Below are positions 8,194 through 19,552 of a stretch of 64,000 nucleotides of DNA, one piece after another. The notes below the pieces were generated by a model, which was not told where the DNA came from, ran no database searches, and worked only from the letters and a program-made list of their open reading frames with translations. Position numbers and translations under genes: made by a program. Positions within the stretch are counted from its first letter, which is position 1, and each line of letters opens with the position of its first letter. Source of the DNA: an uncultured Muribaculaceae bacterium (GTDB lineage Bacteria > Bacteroidota > Bacteroidia > Bacteroidales > Muribaculaceae); assembly GCA_934555895.1 (NCBI GenBank), contig CAKTFH010000005.1, positions 28,694-92,693 of the forward strand, written 5' to 3'.

Positions 8194-10188
8194 TTAGTTT
8201 TCTTTACTGTATTTTTCAAGACCGGCCTGAAGCCATTCCACAAACTTTGTCACATTCTCGTCGTAATAAGCCGGTGCGTTGAGCGCCTGACCTTTATTAT
8301 CGAGCATCATGTAGTAGGGCTGCGAATTGGCTCCGAATTTCGAGCGCTGCAGATAGCTCCATTTCTCACCCACGGTCTCCAGAGTCATTGTATTGCCGTT
8401 CTCAGTCACTTTCATAGGTTCGGCCAGCAAAGCCTTGTCGTCAACCATAAGCTTGATGAGCACGAAGTTTTCCTTTATGATGCCGGTCACAACAGGGGTG
8501 TCGAACACAGCTCCCTCCATCTTACGGCAGTTCACGCAACCATAGCCGGAGAAATCGATAAGCACGGGGCGACCGTTGTCGGCGGCATACTGCATGCCCT
8601 TGTCGTAGTCGTCGAACTCCTCAAACTGACCACCGGCATAAAGGTTGAAATCCTGGGTAAACAGTGGCGGCACAAAAGCGCTCACACCTTTGAGAGGCGC
8701 TCCCCACAGACCGGGAACAAGATAAAGCGCGAACGAAAGCGATGCCAGCGAAAGGAAGAACCGCGGTATCGACACATGGTCGAGCGGAGCATCGTGGCTG
8801 AAACGCAGTTTGCCAAGGAGATAGAATCCGAGCATAGCGAAGATCACCACCCACAGACATATGAACACTTCGCGGTCGAGCAGACCCCAGCCATAGGCTA
8901 GGTCGGCTACAGAAAGGAATTTGAGCGAAAGGGCCAGCTCAAGAAATCCGAGCACCACTTTCACCGAGTTCATCCAGCCTCCCGAGCGTGGGGCCTGTTT
9001 GAGCCACGACGGGAAGATGGCGAAGAGTGTGAACGGCAGAGCCAGCGCCACGGCGAAACCAGCCATGCCGGCGGCCGGACCTGCGAAATTGCCCATGCTC
9101 GCTGCCTCTACAAGAAGTGTACCTATGATAGGTCCTGTGCAGGAGAACGATACCAGCACCAGAGTGAACGCCATGAAGAAGATGCTGAGAAGACCGGTGG
9201 CTCGCTCGGCACGCGCATCAGCACCGTTGCGCCAGCGCTCGGGCAACTGTATGTCGAAACCTCCGAAGAAGCTGACTGCGAACAGCACAAGTAGCAGGAA
9301 GAAAGCGAGGTTGAACCACGCATTTGTTGAGAGTTCATTAAGCTTGCTTGCTCCGAATACTCCGGTAATCACCAGACCCAGCGAAAGATATATGACGATG
9401 ATGCTGAGACCGTAGACGGCTGCATCGCCTATCTGCTTACGGCGGTTGCCGCCTTTTTTAAGGAAAAAGCTCACCGTCATCGGTATCATCGGCCACACAC
9501 AAGGTGTGAGCAATGCCAGCAGACCGCCACCGAAACCCCAGATGAATATCAGCCACAGCGGGCTGTCAGTCACATTGGAAGGGTCATCTTCCGCTGCTGT
9601 GATTTCTACCGGTGTCCACCACTGCGAGGAGTCGGCGGCCACATGCACAGCCTTCGGCTCCGGCTCAGCGACCGGCTGCTCTTCCTCGGGTTCAGCCGCA
9701 ACGACAGCCTCCTGCTCGCCTGTGCCGATGGTCACGCTGAACGGCACTTTCTGGGGAGCTATGCACGACTCGTCGTTGCATCCCTGGAAACGAATCACTC
9801 CACTGAGTGTATGCTTTTTGCCGTCGGATATCTTAAAATTGCGTGTGAACACCACATCGTTCTCCCACCAGGAGAGTTTCAGCTCGAAAATAGGGTCGAA
9901 TTTTTCAATCGGAGCCCTGGAGCTTGTAATCTCGCCTGCAGCCTCTACCCCTTCCGGGATGTCGAATGTCACCGAAGTAGAGTTGGGACCGCCCTCCGGC
10001 AGGTCGAAACCGTAAAGATGCCAGCCGGCATCGATTTTTACCGCGAATTTCACCGTGGCTTCTGTGGCCGAGTTGTCGGCCACAGATGTATGCCAGACTA
10101 TTGGTGTCAGTTCCTGTGCTGTTGAAGCGAATGCCGCCACAAGCGTCACAAGAAGCATTGCGATGGCTTTTCTGCAGAGATGTTTCAT
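8194..10188 (-). CDS. dsbD: DsbD-type thiol:disulfide interchange protein
   Basis: This 664-residue inner-membrane protein has a signal peptide (residues 1-24) and a periplasmic N-terminal domain to about residue 185 that contains RFQGCNDESCIAPQKVPF, the cysteine pair typical of DsbD-alpha. A multi-pass membrane domain follows (about 205-480) with FSCTGPIIG and the CVWPMIPMTVSFFL segment. The C-terminal thioredoxin-like domain has GYGCVNCRKME near residue 550. It carries electrons from the cytoplasm to the periplasm for disulfide reduction or cytochrome maturation. A TAAATTTG promoter element lies 35 bp upstream, and the gene diverges from the dCMP deaminase gene. Confidence 0.93.
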   Translation of the reverse strand: MKHLCRKAIAMLLVTLVAAFASTAQELTPIVWHTSVADNSATEATVKFAVKIDAGWHLYGFDLPEGGPNSTSVTFDIPEGVEAAGEITSSRAPIEKFDPIFELKLSWWENDVVFTRNFKISDGKKHTLSGVIRFQGCNDESCIAPQKVPFSVTIGTGEQEAVVAAEPEEEQPVAEPEPKAVHVAADSSQWWTPVEITAAEDDPSNVTDSPLWLIFIWGFGGGLLALLTPCVWPMIPMTVSFFLKKGGNRRKQIGDAAVYGLSIIVIYLSLGLVITGVFGASKLNELSTNAWFNLAFFLLLVLFAVSFFGGFDIQLPERWRNGADARAERATGLLSIFFMAFTLVLVSFSCTGPIIGTLLVEAASMGNFAGPAAGMAGFAVALALPFTLFAIFPSWLKQAPRSGGWMNSVKVVLGFLELALSLKFLSVADLAYGWGLLDREVFICLWVVIFAMLGFYLLGKLRFSHDAPLDHVSIPRFFLSLASLSFALYLVPGLWGAPLKGVSAFVPPLFTQDFNLYAGGQFEEFDDYDKGMQYAADNGRPVLIDFSGYGCVNCRKMEGAVFDTPVVTGIIKENFVLIKLMVDDKALLAEPMKVTENGNTMTLETVGEKWSYLQRSKFGANSQPYYMMLDNKGQALNAPAYYDENVTKFVEWLQAGLEKYSKEN

Positions 10189-10222
10189 CTGTTCTGAAGG
10201 TTATTCTATCGTATTTAAGGGG

Positions 10223-10253
10223 CAAATTTAGCCATTTTTTTCGAGTAATGCAC
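10223..10253 (-). promoter_or_regulatory. Putative dsbD promoter
   Basis: On the minus strand 10230-10223 is TAAATTTG, an exact fit to the Bacteroidetes -7 box. Twenty bases upstream is GTG (10253-10251), one change from the TTG of the -33 element. Transcription would begin near 10217, about 29 nt before the dsbD ATG. Confidence 0.55.
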
Positions 10254-10325
10254 CATCGGTCGCACCCTTATTTATACAACTTGAAAAAGTGTTCGGAATA
10301 TGCACGGTTTCTAAGCCAAAGTTTG

Positions 10326-10333
10326 TAACTTTG
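10326..10333 (+). promoter_or_regulatory. Putative promoter of the dCMP deaminase operon
   Basis: TAACTTTG at this position is an exact TAnnTTTG -7 box, 24 bp before the ATG at 10358. No good -33 element lies at the usual 19-21 bp spacing. It faces away from the dsbD promoter in the same 169-bp divergent region. Confidence 0.5.
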
Positions 10334-10357
10334 CAGACTTAAAAACAAAGCATAGAA

Positions 10358-10825
10358 ATGAACTCAGAAACATACGGGAGCGACGCGAAAGACGCCAAAC
10401 GCGACGCCGTGGACCGACGCTACCTCCGCATGGCCCGCATATGGGCGGAGAATTCCTACTGCGAGCGACGCAAGGTCGGCGCTATCATGGTGAAGAACTC
10501 CATGATAATCTCCGACGGCTTCAACGGCACGCCCTCCGGCTTCGAGAATGTGTGCGAAGACGAGTCGGGCGTCACAAAGCCATATGTGCTCCACGCCGAA
10601 GCCAACGCCATCACCAAAGTGGCCCGCAGCAACAACTCTTCTAACGGCGCCACGCTTTACATCACGGCATCGCCATGCATGGAGTGCGCCAAGCTCATCA
10701 TTCAGGCAGGGATAGCCAGAGTGGTGTTCAACGAGATTTACCGCATCACCGACGGCATTGACCTTTTGCGCCGAGCCGGTGTGGAATGCGTGCATATCCC
10801 CGACCTCGACAACAATACGAAATAA
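10358..10825 (+). CDS. Deoxycytidylate (dCMP) deaminase
   Basis: This 155-residue zinc-dependent deaminase has the HAEANAI motif (His and catalytic Glu) near residue 77 and SPCMECAKLI near residue 105, which supplies the two zinc-binding cysteines. The overall length and the N-terminal MARIWAENSYCERRKVGAIM fit the ComEB/dCMP deaminase family. It converts dCMP to dUMP for thymidylate synthesis. It is first in a same-strand run with an S41 protease and 5-formyl-THF cyclo-ligase; a link to folate and thymidylate metabolism is plausible for the latter. Confidence 0.92.
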   Translation: MNSETYGSDAKDAKRDAVDRRYLRMARIWAENSYCERRKVGAIMVKNSMIISDGFNGTPSGFENVCEDESGVTKPYVLHAEANAITKVARSNNSSNGATLYITASPCMECAKLIIQAGIARVVFNEIYRITDGIDLLRRAGVECVHIPDLDNNTK

Positions 10826-10849
10826 TTTCGACCATAAAATCAGCTACAG

Positions 10850-12502
10850 GTGAAGAAAACATCTACTTGGGTGCCGCTGATAGTAGCCGTGACATTTATC
10901 GCGGGAGTGCTCACATCCGACTTTATCCGCCAGGGAAACGGAGCCGGCACCGCCACCCAAAAGAAATTTCAGACTATTCTGAATCTCATACGCAACGATT
11001 ATGTGGATGAGGTAAACCTCGACAGCCTGCTTGAAAACAGCATCCCCGGACTGCTCGAAAACCTTGACCCGCACTCGGCCTATATCCCGGCGGCAGACCT
11101 CCGCTCGGTCAACGAAGAGCTCGAAGGCTCATTCTGCGGCATAGGCGTACAGTTCATGCTCAACAACGACACCATCACCGTGGTGGAGGTAGTGTCGGGA
11201 GGCCCCTCGGAAAAAATCGGCATGAAAGCAGGCGACCGCATAGTGAAAGTCGATGGCGAAGATGTGGCCGGAGTAGGCATAACCAACGAGCAGGTGCTCC
11301 GCAAGCTCCGCGGCGAATGCGGTACCCCCGTCACCCTCACAGTGCGACGAAGCGGAGCTCGTAAACCGCTAACCATGGAAGTGATACGTGGCGAACTCCC
11401 CAACACCTCGGTCGATGCATCTTACATGCTCTCCGACAGCATCGGCTATGTGAGGGTCAACAAGTTCGGACGCACCACCTACGACGATTTCTATCAGGCA
11501 CTCAACGAGCTGCAACGCGAAGGCGCAAAGGATTACGTGATTGACCTCCGAGGCAATTCGGGCGGCTTCATGGAGATAGCCTTCCTCATGGCCAACGAGT
11601 TCCTCGAGCGTGGGCAGCTCATAGCATCCACTAAGGGACGCGAATATTATTCCACATCCGGCGTGAAAGCCGACGGCAACGGCAACTTCAAGGAGAGCCG
11701 TCTGGTGGTGCTCATCGATGAATTCTCGGCCTCTTCGTCAGAGATTTTCGCAGGTGCCCTACAGGACAACGACCGTGCGCTCATAGTCGGCCGCCGATCG
11801 TTCGGCAAAGGTCTCATCCAGCGCCAGGCAGTACTCCCCGACAGCAGCGCCATACGCCTTACCATAGGCCGATATTACACCCCCTCGGGCCGCTGCATAC
11901 AGAAAGACTACTCCAACCTCTCGCTCTACGACCACGACATCCTCGACCGCTACAACCGCGGCGAGATGTTCAGCGAGGACTCCATTAAGCTTGACCGCAG
12001 CCTCGTGTTCAACACCGCCAACGGCCGCAAGGTGTATGGCGGAGGCGGCATCATGCCCGACATCTTCGTGCCCAACGACACATCCGGCATCACCTCCTAC
12101 TACCTCAACGTGGCCAACGCAGGCCTGCTGCAGAAATTCGCCTTCGACTATGTCGACTCCAACCGCGATAAGCTCGAGGAAGCCAAGGATGTGGAACAGC
12201 TTACCAAACTGCTTCCCGCCGATGACCGCCTGTTGCGGCAATTCGTAAACTTCGCGGCACGCAACGGCATCCAGCCGCGATGGTATTATATCAACATTTC
12301 CCATAACTTGATTGTTAATCAACTGAAAGCCCTCATCGCACGCGATGTACTCGGATATAATGCTTATTTCAGCATAATCAACCGTTCCGATTCCAATGTG
12401 TTGCGTGCGGTGGAGGAAATTAAAAACGGAGGCGCGGAAATCCCCATAACGAACGACCGCAATGCCGATACCGCGGAAAAAACCGGCAAGCCGGCATCCT
12501 GA
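10850..12502 (+). CDS. S41 family C-terminal processing peptidase
   Basis: This protein is 550 residues with a GTG start at 10850, 24 bp after the deaminase stop. No in-frame ATG fits the N-terminal signal anchor (KTSTWVPLIVAVTFIAGVL) better. A PDZ domain follows at about 90-175 (GIGVQF, then GMKAGDRIVKVDGEDV). The catalytic domain has the nucleophile in DEFSASSSEIFAGAL near residue 290 and the lysine in RRSFGKGLIQ near residue 320. It is a periplasmic, tail-specific (CtpA/Prc-type) serine protease with a Ser-Lys dyad. The C-terminal region of about 150 residues is longer than in minimal CtpA and matches the longer Bacteroidetes versions. Confidence 0.9.
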   Translation: MKKTSTWVPLIVAVTFIAGVLTSDFIRQGNGAGTATQKKFQTILNLIRNDYVDEVNLDSLLENSIPGLLENLDPHSAYIPAADLRSVNEELEGSFCGIGVQFMLNNDTITVVEVVSGGPSEKIGMKAGDRIVKVDGEDVAGVGITNEQVLRKLRGECGTPVTLTVRRSGARKPLTMEVIRGELPNTSVDASYMLSDSIGYVRVNKFGRTTYDDFYQALNELQREGAKDYVIDLRGNSGGFMEIAFLMANEFLERGQLIASTKGREYYSTSGVKADGNGNFKESRLVVLIDEFSASSSEIFAGALQDNDRALIVGRRSFGKGLIQRQAVLPDSSAIRLTIGRYYTPSGRCIQKDYSNLSLYDHDILDRYNRGEMFSEDSIKLDRSLVFNTANGRKVYGGGGIMPDIFVPNDTSGITSYYLNVANAGLLQKFAFDYVDSNRDKLEEAKDVEQLTKLLPADDRLLRQFVNFAARNGIQPRWYYINISHNLIVNQLKALIARDVLGYNAYFSIINRSDSNVLRAVEEIKNGGAEIPITNDRNADTAEKTGKPAS

Positions 12503-12528
12503 ACTTAGTGCCTGTATAATCAACAACT

Positions 12529-13089
12529 ATGGACAAAGAAGATATAAGAAGTCGCATCAAGGCACGCAAGAGCCTTCTGTCGCAGGCTGAAAAGGCATAT
12601 GCGGCAAAAAATGTGTTCGACCGTCTGGAACAGTCGGCGGCATTTCTGCTTGCCGAAAACGTGCTTCTCTATCATTCTCTGCCCGATGAGCTCAGCACCC
12701 ACGAGTTTCTGGAGAAATGGGCGGGACGCAAACATTTCTTCCTGCCGAGAGTCAACGGGGTGAACCTTGACATACTCCCCTACGACCGCTCGCACATGGC
12801 CATGGGCGCATTCCACATCGAGGAGCCGCAGGGCGACGACACCACCGACATCTCCACTATCGAGCTTATCATTGTGCCTGGCGTGGCTTTCGACCGGATG
12901 GGCAACCGCGTGGGTCGAGGCAAAGGATATTATGATCGAATGCTCGGCTGCACCAAAGCCACCAAGATAGGCGTAGGCTACGATTTCCAGCTCATAGCCG
13001 ACGATATACCCTCCGAGCCCCACGATGTGAAGGTCGACATTGTGATTACCGACCGTCGCAGGCTGGTGATTCACCACCGCAAGCGCTGA
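12529..13089 (+). CDS. 5-formyltetrahydrofolate cyclo-ligase
   Basis: This 186-residue protein carries the family signature VPGVAFDRMGNRVGRGKGYY near residues 118-137, which holds the ATP- and Mg2+-binding loop, and the N-terminal SRIKARKSLLSQ-like basic helix. It converts 5-formyl-THF to 5,10-methenyl-THF using ATP. It lies 26 bp downstream of the protease gene in the same direction. The identification is secure; the gene is often called fau or ygfA. Confidence 0.93.
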   Translation: MDKEDIRSRIKARKSLLSQAEKAYAAKNVFDRLEQSAAFLLAENVLLYHSLPDELSTHEFLEKWAGRKHFFLPRVNGVNLDILPYDRSHMAMGAFHIEEPQGDDTTDISTIELIIVPGVAFDRMGNRVGRGKGYYDRMLGCTKATKIGVGYDFQLIADDIPSEPHDVKVDIVITDRRRLVIHHRKR

Positions 13090-13170
13090 CCCCGTGTCAG
13101 CACTTCGGCACATGTGTGCATCTCACTCCTGAAAAGCGATATTTGAAAACTTACATTATCATTTTTGCTT

Positions 13171-15174
<2,004 letters not shown>

Positions 15175-15213
15175 TCACTGCAAAATAAAACAATTACAAA
15201 CACTCAAAGGACA

Positions 15214-16368
15214 ATGAAGTTAGAAGAAAGAATACGCCGGCAGCTTCAACAGCTGCACGAGGAGGGCAACTACAGAGAGATACCCTCTGTGACTCCTCTC
15301 ACCATAACCGACTACTCGACCAACGACTACATGGGTCTGGCTGCCGACCCGGGGCTTCAGCAGCAGTTTTTCGCCGACTCTGTATCGGCAACAGTGCCCA
15401 TGACATCGTCGGCATCGCGCCTGCTGGCTCCCCGACAGATAGAATATACCAACCTCGAGGTGTTTCTCAGCCTTCTGTATAAGAAACAGAGAGGCACCGA
15501 CACCGCCGCTCTGCTTTTCAACAGCGGGTATCATGCCAATACAGGCCTGATTTCGGCCATTGCCGACCGCGATACTATCATTGTGGCCGATAAACTGGTT
15601 CATGCAAGCATCATCGACGGAATCGTACTCTCACGTGCGCCATTCATGCGGTTCCGCCACAACGACTTCGACCAGCTCGAGCAGATTGTCAAGTCTAAAG
15701 GCGATAAATACAAAAATGTGCTCGTGGTGGTGGAAAGCGTCTACAGCATGGACGGCGACCGAGCCGACATCGAGCGTCTGATTCAGCTCAAGCGCAAGCA
15801 CGACAATGTGGTGCTTTATGTCGACGAGGCTCATGCCTTCGGTGTGCTTGGCCCACGTGGCCTGGGCCTGTCGGCGGCAAGCTCCGCTCCCGGCGAAGTG
15901 GATATAATTGTAGGAACCTTCGGAAAGGCAGCGGCATCGATGGGTGCTTTCGCCATCACGTCGCTCGACATGCACGATTATCTGGTAAACACCTCGCGCA
16001 GTTTCATTTTCTCCACCGCCATTCCGCCAATGAGTGCCGCATGGACACGTTTCACCGTCGGTCAGCTGATACAGAAAGACAACCGCCGGCAGCACCTGGA
16101 GCGTCTCGGCGCACAGCTGAGCACCGTACTCTCGAAATACACGCCGCATGCCACGCAGCCGTCGCACATACAGCCGCTCATAGTGGGCGACCCTAAGAAA
16201 GCCGTGGAGCTTTCCAGGCAGTTACTCTCACGCTACGGTATCAAGGCACTTCCCATACGTAAGCCCACAGTGCCGGCCGGCACCGAGCGGCTGCGCTTCT
16301 CGCTTTCGTCAGCCATGATGCCTCGCGACATTGAAGCACTCGACAACGCTCTGAGCGACCTCATATGA
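15214..16368 (+). CDS. bioF: 8-amino-7-oxononanoate synthase (KAPA synthase)
   Basis: This 384-residue fold-type I PLP enzyme has the PLP-binding lysine in VGTFGKAAAS near residue 238, the DEAHAFGVLGPRGLG aspartate/histidine motif near residue 205, and FSTAIPP. It condenses pimeloyl-ACP or CoA with alanine to give KAPA in biotin synthesis. It could be mistaken for glycine C-acetyltransferase, but the next two genes are bioG-bioC and bioD, which fixes the assignment. It lies 39 bp after the ABC-F gene and 9 bp before bioG-bioC. Confidence 0.92.
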   Translation: MKLEERIRRQLQQLHEEGNYREIPSVTPLTITDYSTNDYMGLAADPGLQQQFFADSVSATVPMTSSASRLLAPRQIEYTNLEVFLSLLYKKQRGTDTAALLFNSGYHANTGLISAIADRDTIIVADKLVHASIIDGIVLSRAPFMRFRHNDFDQLEQIVKSKGDKYKNVLVVVESVYSMDGDRADIERLIQLKRKHDNVVLYVDEAHAFGVLGPRGLGLSAASSAPGEVDIIVGTFGKAAASMGAFAITSLDMHDYLVNTSRSFIFSTAIPPMSAAWTRFTVGQLIQKDNRRQHLERLGAQLSTVLSKYTPHATQPSHIQPLIVGDPKKAVELSRQLLSRYGIKALPIRKPTVPAGTERLRFSLSSAMMPRDIEALDNALSDLI

Positions 16369-16377
16369 GATTTTTAA

Positions 16378-17802
16378 ATGGAAAAAGAATTCATCACATA
16401 CGCTGCAAACCGACGGCTGCTGCTGCTCTTTCTGGGCTGGAGCATGGATGCCACGCCTTTCAGAGACCTGCACAAACCCGGATATGACATACTTGCAGTC
16501 TTCGGGTATGAACATACCGGCAATGACGCTTTCGGCATGCTCTCGCAACAAGTGCAGGGCTACGACGAGGTGATCACTGTAGCGTGGTCGTTCGGCGTGC
16601 GTATCGCCACTGAATTTCTCAGAATCTACCGTCATCGGCTTCCGCTTACAGGATGTATCGCCGTAAACGGCACACCTTTCCACATCGACGACAAACGAGG
16701 GATACCACACGCCATAGCCGAAGGCACTTTGCAGGGACTCAGCGAGCAGTCCGTAAGGAAATTTAGACGCCGCATGTTCGCCACAGCCGATGCATTCTCG
16801 GCATTCTGCGAGACAGCCCCCCGACGGACATTCGATTCGATGCATAACGAACTCGAAGAGTTTGTTGACATGGATCCCTCTCCCTACCCGGAAGTATGGC
16901 AGAGAGCCGTTGTGTCGGGTGCCGACCGCATTTTCCCTCCTGAAAATCAACTCAGAGCATGGAAAGAAGCCGAAGTGGAAATCGACCTGCTGCCCGATGC
17001 GCCGCACTTTCCAGACCTGCAGCGCGTGCTCGACCGCTATGTCATCAATAAGGAACTTGTATCCAGACGGTTTGCCGATGCATGCGGAAGCTACAGCGAA
17101 AATTCTCCGGTGCAGAAAGATGTTGCCCGAAAATTGTGGAGCCTAACCGCCAACCATCTCGCAATAAAGCACCTCATACCCCGCAGGATAATCGAGGCCG
17201 GTACCGGCGACGGCACTCTCACATCGCTCTATGCCAAGCGTTTCCCTATGTCACAGCTCGAGTTGTGGGATATAGCGGAAGTAGCGACTCCATCCGATGT
17301 GCCTGAGCATACAAAAATGCGCATCTGCGACGCGGAGACTGAAATCAACTGCCTGGCAGACGGCAGCATCGACCTGTTTCTCAGCGCATCGGCCCTGCAG
17401 TGGTTTCATTCCCCATGCACTTTCATCGAGAGCCTCGGCCGCATACTCGCACCCGGAGGTTTAGCCGCCATCGCCACTTACGGTCCCGGCACCTTCAAAG
17501 AGATAACCCAGGCCTCAGGCCGCACACTCAATTACCCGCGCCTCGGGTCGCTCATAAGCGCCGCCGAAAACGCCGGCCTCAGGGTGCTCGACAGTTTCGA
17601 GGAGACGCTGACATTGCCGTTCGGAAATGTGATTGAAGTGATGCACCATATCAAGAGCACCGGAGTGAACGCGCTCGCCGACAACGAGCGCGAGGCACGC
17701 AACTCGGCGCTTCGCCTCATGCGCGCCTATCCCGTCGACACCGCCGGCACTGCCGCACTTACTTACGTTCCCATATATCTTATTGTTTCAAAACCATTAT
17801 GA
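16378..17802 (+). CDS. Fused BioG pimeloyl-ACP methyl esterase / BioC malonyl-ACP methyltransferase
   Basis: This 474-residue two-domain protein has an N-terminal half (about 1-215) that is a BioG (DUF452) alpha/beta hydrolase. FLGWSMDATPF lies near residue 18, the nucleophile is in VAWSFGVRIA near residue 70, and the histidine is in PDAPHFP near residue 205. The C-terminal half (about 222-474) is a BioC-type SAM methyltransferase with EAGTGDGTLTSLY (motif I, near 279) and LFLSASALQWF. BioC methylates malonyl-ACP to start pimelate synthesis on the fatty-acid machinery. BioG removes the methyl group at the end. The fusion joins the first and last steps of one branch and has been reported in Bacteroides. 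It overlaps bioD by 4 bp. Confidence 0.92.
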   Translation: MEKEFITYAANRRLLLLFLGWSMDATPFRDLHKPGYDILAVFGYEHTGNDAFGMLSQQVQGYDEVITVAWSFGVRIATEFLRIYRHRLPLTGCIAVNGTPFHIDDKRGIPHAIAEGTLQGLSEQSVRKFRRRMFATADAFSAFCETAPRRTFDSMHNELEEFVDMDPSPYPEVWQRAVVSGADRIFPPENQLRAWKEAEVEIDLLPDAPHFPDLQRVLDRYVINKELVSRRFADACGSYSENSPVQKDVARKLWSLTANHLAIKHLIPRRIIEAGTGDGTLTSLYAKRFPMSQLELWDIAEVATPSDVPEHTKMRICDAETEINCLADGSIDLFLSASALQWFHSPCTFIESLGRILAPGGLAAIATYGPGTFKEITQASGRTLNYPRLGSLISAAENAGLRVLDSFEETLTLPFGNVIEVMHHIKSTGVNALADNEREARNSALRLMRAYPVDTAGTAALTYVPIYLIVSKPL

Positions 17803-18443
17803 ATCACAAGGCATTTTTTGTGAGCGGCATCGACACCGATGCCGGAAAGACATATTGCACCGCATGGCTTGCAAAGCAGTGGATGAACGAGGGCCTGAGC
17901 GTCGTTACACAGAAGTTCATCCAAACCGGCTGCGACGAATATTCAGAAGACATTGAGGCACACCGCCGCCTCTGCGGAATAGACCCGCTCCCCGAAGACC
18001 TCGACCACACCACAGCGCCGCTGATTTACCATCACCCCTGCTCGCCCCAGCTTGCCGCCCGCCTCGACGGACGCGACATACCGCTTGACATCATCGACCG
18101 AAGCACCGAAACGCTGCTGAAAAAATACGACCGTGTGCTTGTTGAGGGTGCAGGCGGCCTTATGGTGCCGATTACCGACGAAATGTTCACCATCGATTAT
18201 GTATCGCAGCGGCATCTGCCTCTGATTCTGGTGGTACACAGCGCACTGGGCTCGATCAATCATATAATCCTCTCACTTGAAGCCATAAAGAAGCGCGGTA
18301 TAGAGCTTTACGCAGTGCTTTACAACACCTTTTTCGACACTGACCCTCTGATAGCCGCCGACACAAGGGCTTTTGTAGAACGATATCTGAAACGTGAATT
18401 CCCCGACACACAGATACTCGATGTGCCATCGCTGATGAAGTGA
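17799..18443 (+). CDS. bioD: Dethiobiotin synthetase
   Basis: This 214-residue P-loop enzyme has the N-terminal motif VSGIDTDAGKTYCTAWLA, with the nucleotide-binding loop at residues 10-18. It also has the Mg2+/ATP motif VEGAGGLMVPI near residue 110. It closes the ureido ring of dethiobiotin from DAPA, CO2 and ATP. Its ATG overlaps the bioG-bioC stop by 4 bp, so the two are coupled. bioA and bioB are not in the window. Confidence 0.95.
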   Translation: MNHKAFFVSGIDTDAGKTYCTAWLAKQWMNEGLSVVTQKFIQTGCDEYSEDIEAHRRLCGIDPLPEDLDHTTAPLIYHHPCSPQLAARLDGRDIPLDIIDRSTETLLKKYDRVLVEGAGGLMVPITDEMFTIDYVSQRHLPLILVVHSALGSINHIILSLEAIKKRGIELYAVLYNTFFDTDPLIAADTRAFVERYLKREFPDTQILDVPSLMK

Positions 18444-18461
18444 CACGGCATGAAAGCCGAT

Positions 18462-18514
18462 AGCGCCAAAGCAACGCTTTATGTAGCCATATTCAGGCGC
18501 TTCAACATTTTTTT
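18462..18514 (+). terminator. Possible terminator after bioD
   Basis: An outer stem AGCGCC (18462-18467) pairs with GGCGCT (18496-18501). An inner stem AAAGC/GCTTT lies at 18468-18480. A run of seven T follows at 18508-18514. The loop is long, so the structure is only moderately convincing. Confidence 0.4.
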
Positions 18515-18522
18515 GCTTTTGA

Positions 18523-18557
18523 TTGTGAGCGTAAACCACATCAAAATGCTAAATTTG
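18523..18557 (+). promoter_or_regulatory. Putative promoter of the exonuclease gene
   Basis: TAAATTTG (18550-18557) is an exact TAnnTTTG -7 box. The nearest TTG is at 18523-18525, with a slightly long 24-bp spacer. Transcription would start near 18564, about 38 nt before the ATG at 18602. Confidence 0.5.
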
Positions 18558-18601
18558 CAAAAAACTATAAGAACCGTACCCCACAATATATTCACATAGA
18601 G

Positions 18602-19252
18602 ATGCTCAGCATTTCAAAACAGCAACTTCTGGAACTTCCCGAGGTGAAATACCCCGGGAAAGTGATTCTCGTAGACTCTCCCTCACGCAGCAGAAGCGCT
18701 CTGGCCTACCTTAACAAAGTGAGCCAGATAGGGTTTGACACCGAGACCCGCCCGTCGTTTCAGAAATACCGCCACTACAATGTGAGCCTCATGCAGATTT
18801 CGGCGGAAGACGAGTGCTTCCTGTTCCGTCTCAAACAGATAGGGTCGCTTGAACCTCTGATGCATTTCCTCGAGAATCCTGCCGTACAGAAAATCGGACT
18901 TTCACTCAAAGACGATTTCCACTCGCTGGCCAAACTAGCTGAATTTGAGCCTCAGGGCTTTGTGGAACTGCAGTCGTTCGTCAAGGATTACGAAATAGCC
19001 GACAACAGCCTCCAGCGTATCTACGGCATCATATTCAACCAGCGCATATCAAAGAACCAGCGCCTCACCAACTGGGAGGCTCAGGAGCTCACCCTGTCGC
19101 AGCAAAGTTATGCCGCTATCGACGCATGGGCATGCCAGATGATATACAATCATCTGACGGCTGGAAAATTCTCGCCGTCGGAATCACCATATGTGATGGA
19201 AGAACCTGTGCCGGGTCACGACCTGCGTCACCCCGATGTGGCGCTGTCGTAA
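18602..19252 (+). CDS. DEDD-type 3'-5' exonuclease
   Basis: This 216-residue protein has the RNase D-like exonuclease fold. IGFDTETRPSF near residue 43 supplies the first Asp and Glu, GLSLKDDFHSL near residue 99 the second Asp, and YAAIDAWACQMIY near residue 176 the Tyr-x3-Asp of the DEDDy class. It lacks the HRDC domain of RNase D, so it is a single-domain exonuclease acting on RNA or DNA ends. It has its own promoter element, about 45 bp upstream of the ATG. Confidence 0.88.
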   Translation: MLSISKQQLLELPEVKYPGKVILVDSPSRSRSALAYLNKVSQIGFDTETRPSFQKYRHYNVSLMQISAEDECFLFRLKQIGSLEPLMHFLENPAVQKIGLSLKDDFHSLAKLAEFEPQGFVELQSFVKDYEIADNSLQRIYGIIFNQRISKNQRLTNWEAQELTLSQQSYAAIDAWACQMIYNHLTAGKFSPSESPYVMEEPVPGHDLRHPDVALS

Positions 19253-19308
19253 CAGCGTCCGTTCACCTCAAATCACATGCCTCAAAAACTTCTCACAACA
19301 CCCTTGAA

Positions 19309-19515
19309 ATGAAAAAAGCCATAATCATTCCGACCGTGCTTTTCATCTACCTGATTGTGATGGTAGTGCTAGGCTGGCCGTCGTATCAGAGCGGAGCCAC
19401 CTCAGCACTGCTATATTTCGGTGGCACAGCCATATGCATAGTGTGCATCGTACTCCTCCATTTCAACCTCAGGTATGCCGCCGCACGCCGTAACAAGGCC
19501 CGCAACGACAACTGA
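19309..19515 (+). CDS. Small two-helix membrane protein
   Basis: The ATG at 19309 gives a 68-residue protein. An upstream extension of the same open frame overlaps the exonuclease gene and is not likely. It has two hydrophobic helices (about residues 5-24 and 32-54) separated by WPSYQSG, and a basic tail (RYAAARRNKARNDN) that is probably cytoplasmic. It lies 56 bp after the exonuclease and 37 bp before the prolyl oligopeptidase gene. No family recognised. Confidence 0.55.
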   Translation: MKKAIIIPTVLFIYLIVMVVLGWPSYQSGATSALLYFGGTAICIVCIVLLHFNLRYAAARRNKARNDN

Positions 19516-19552
19516 CAAACAGCCTTCACCAGTATTCCATCATATCACATCA

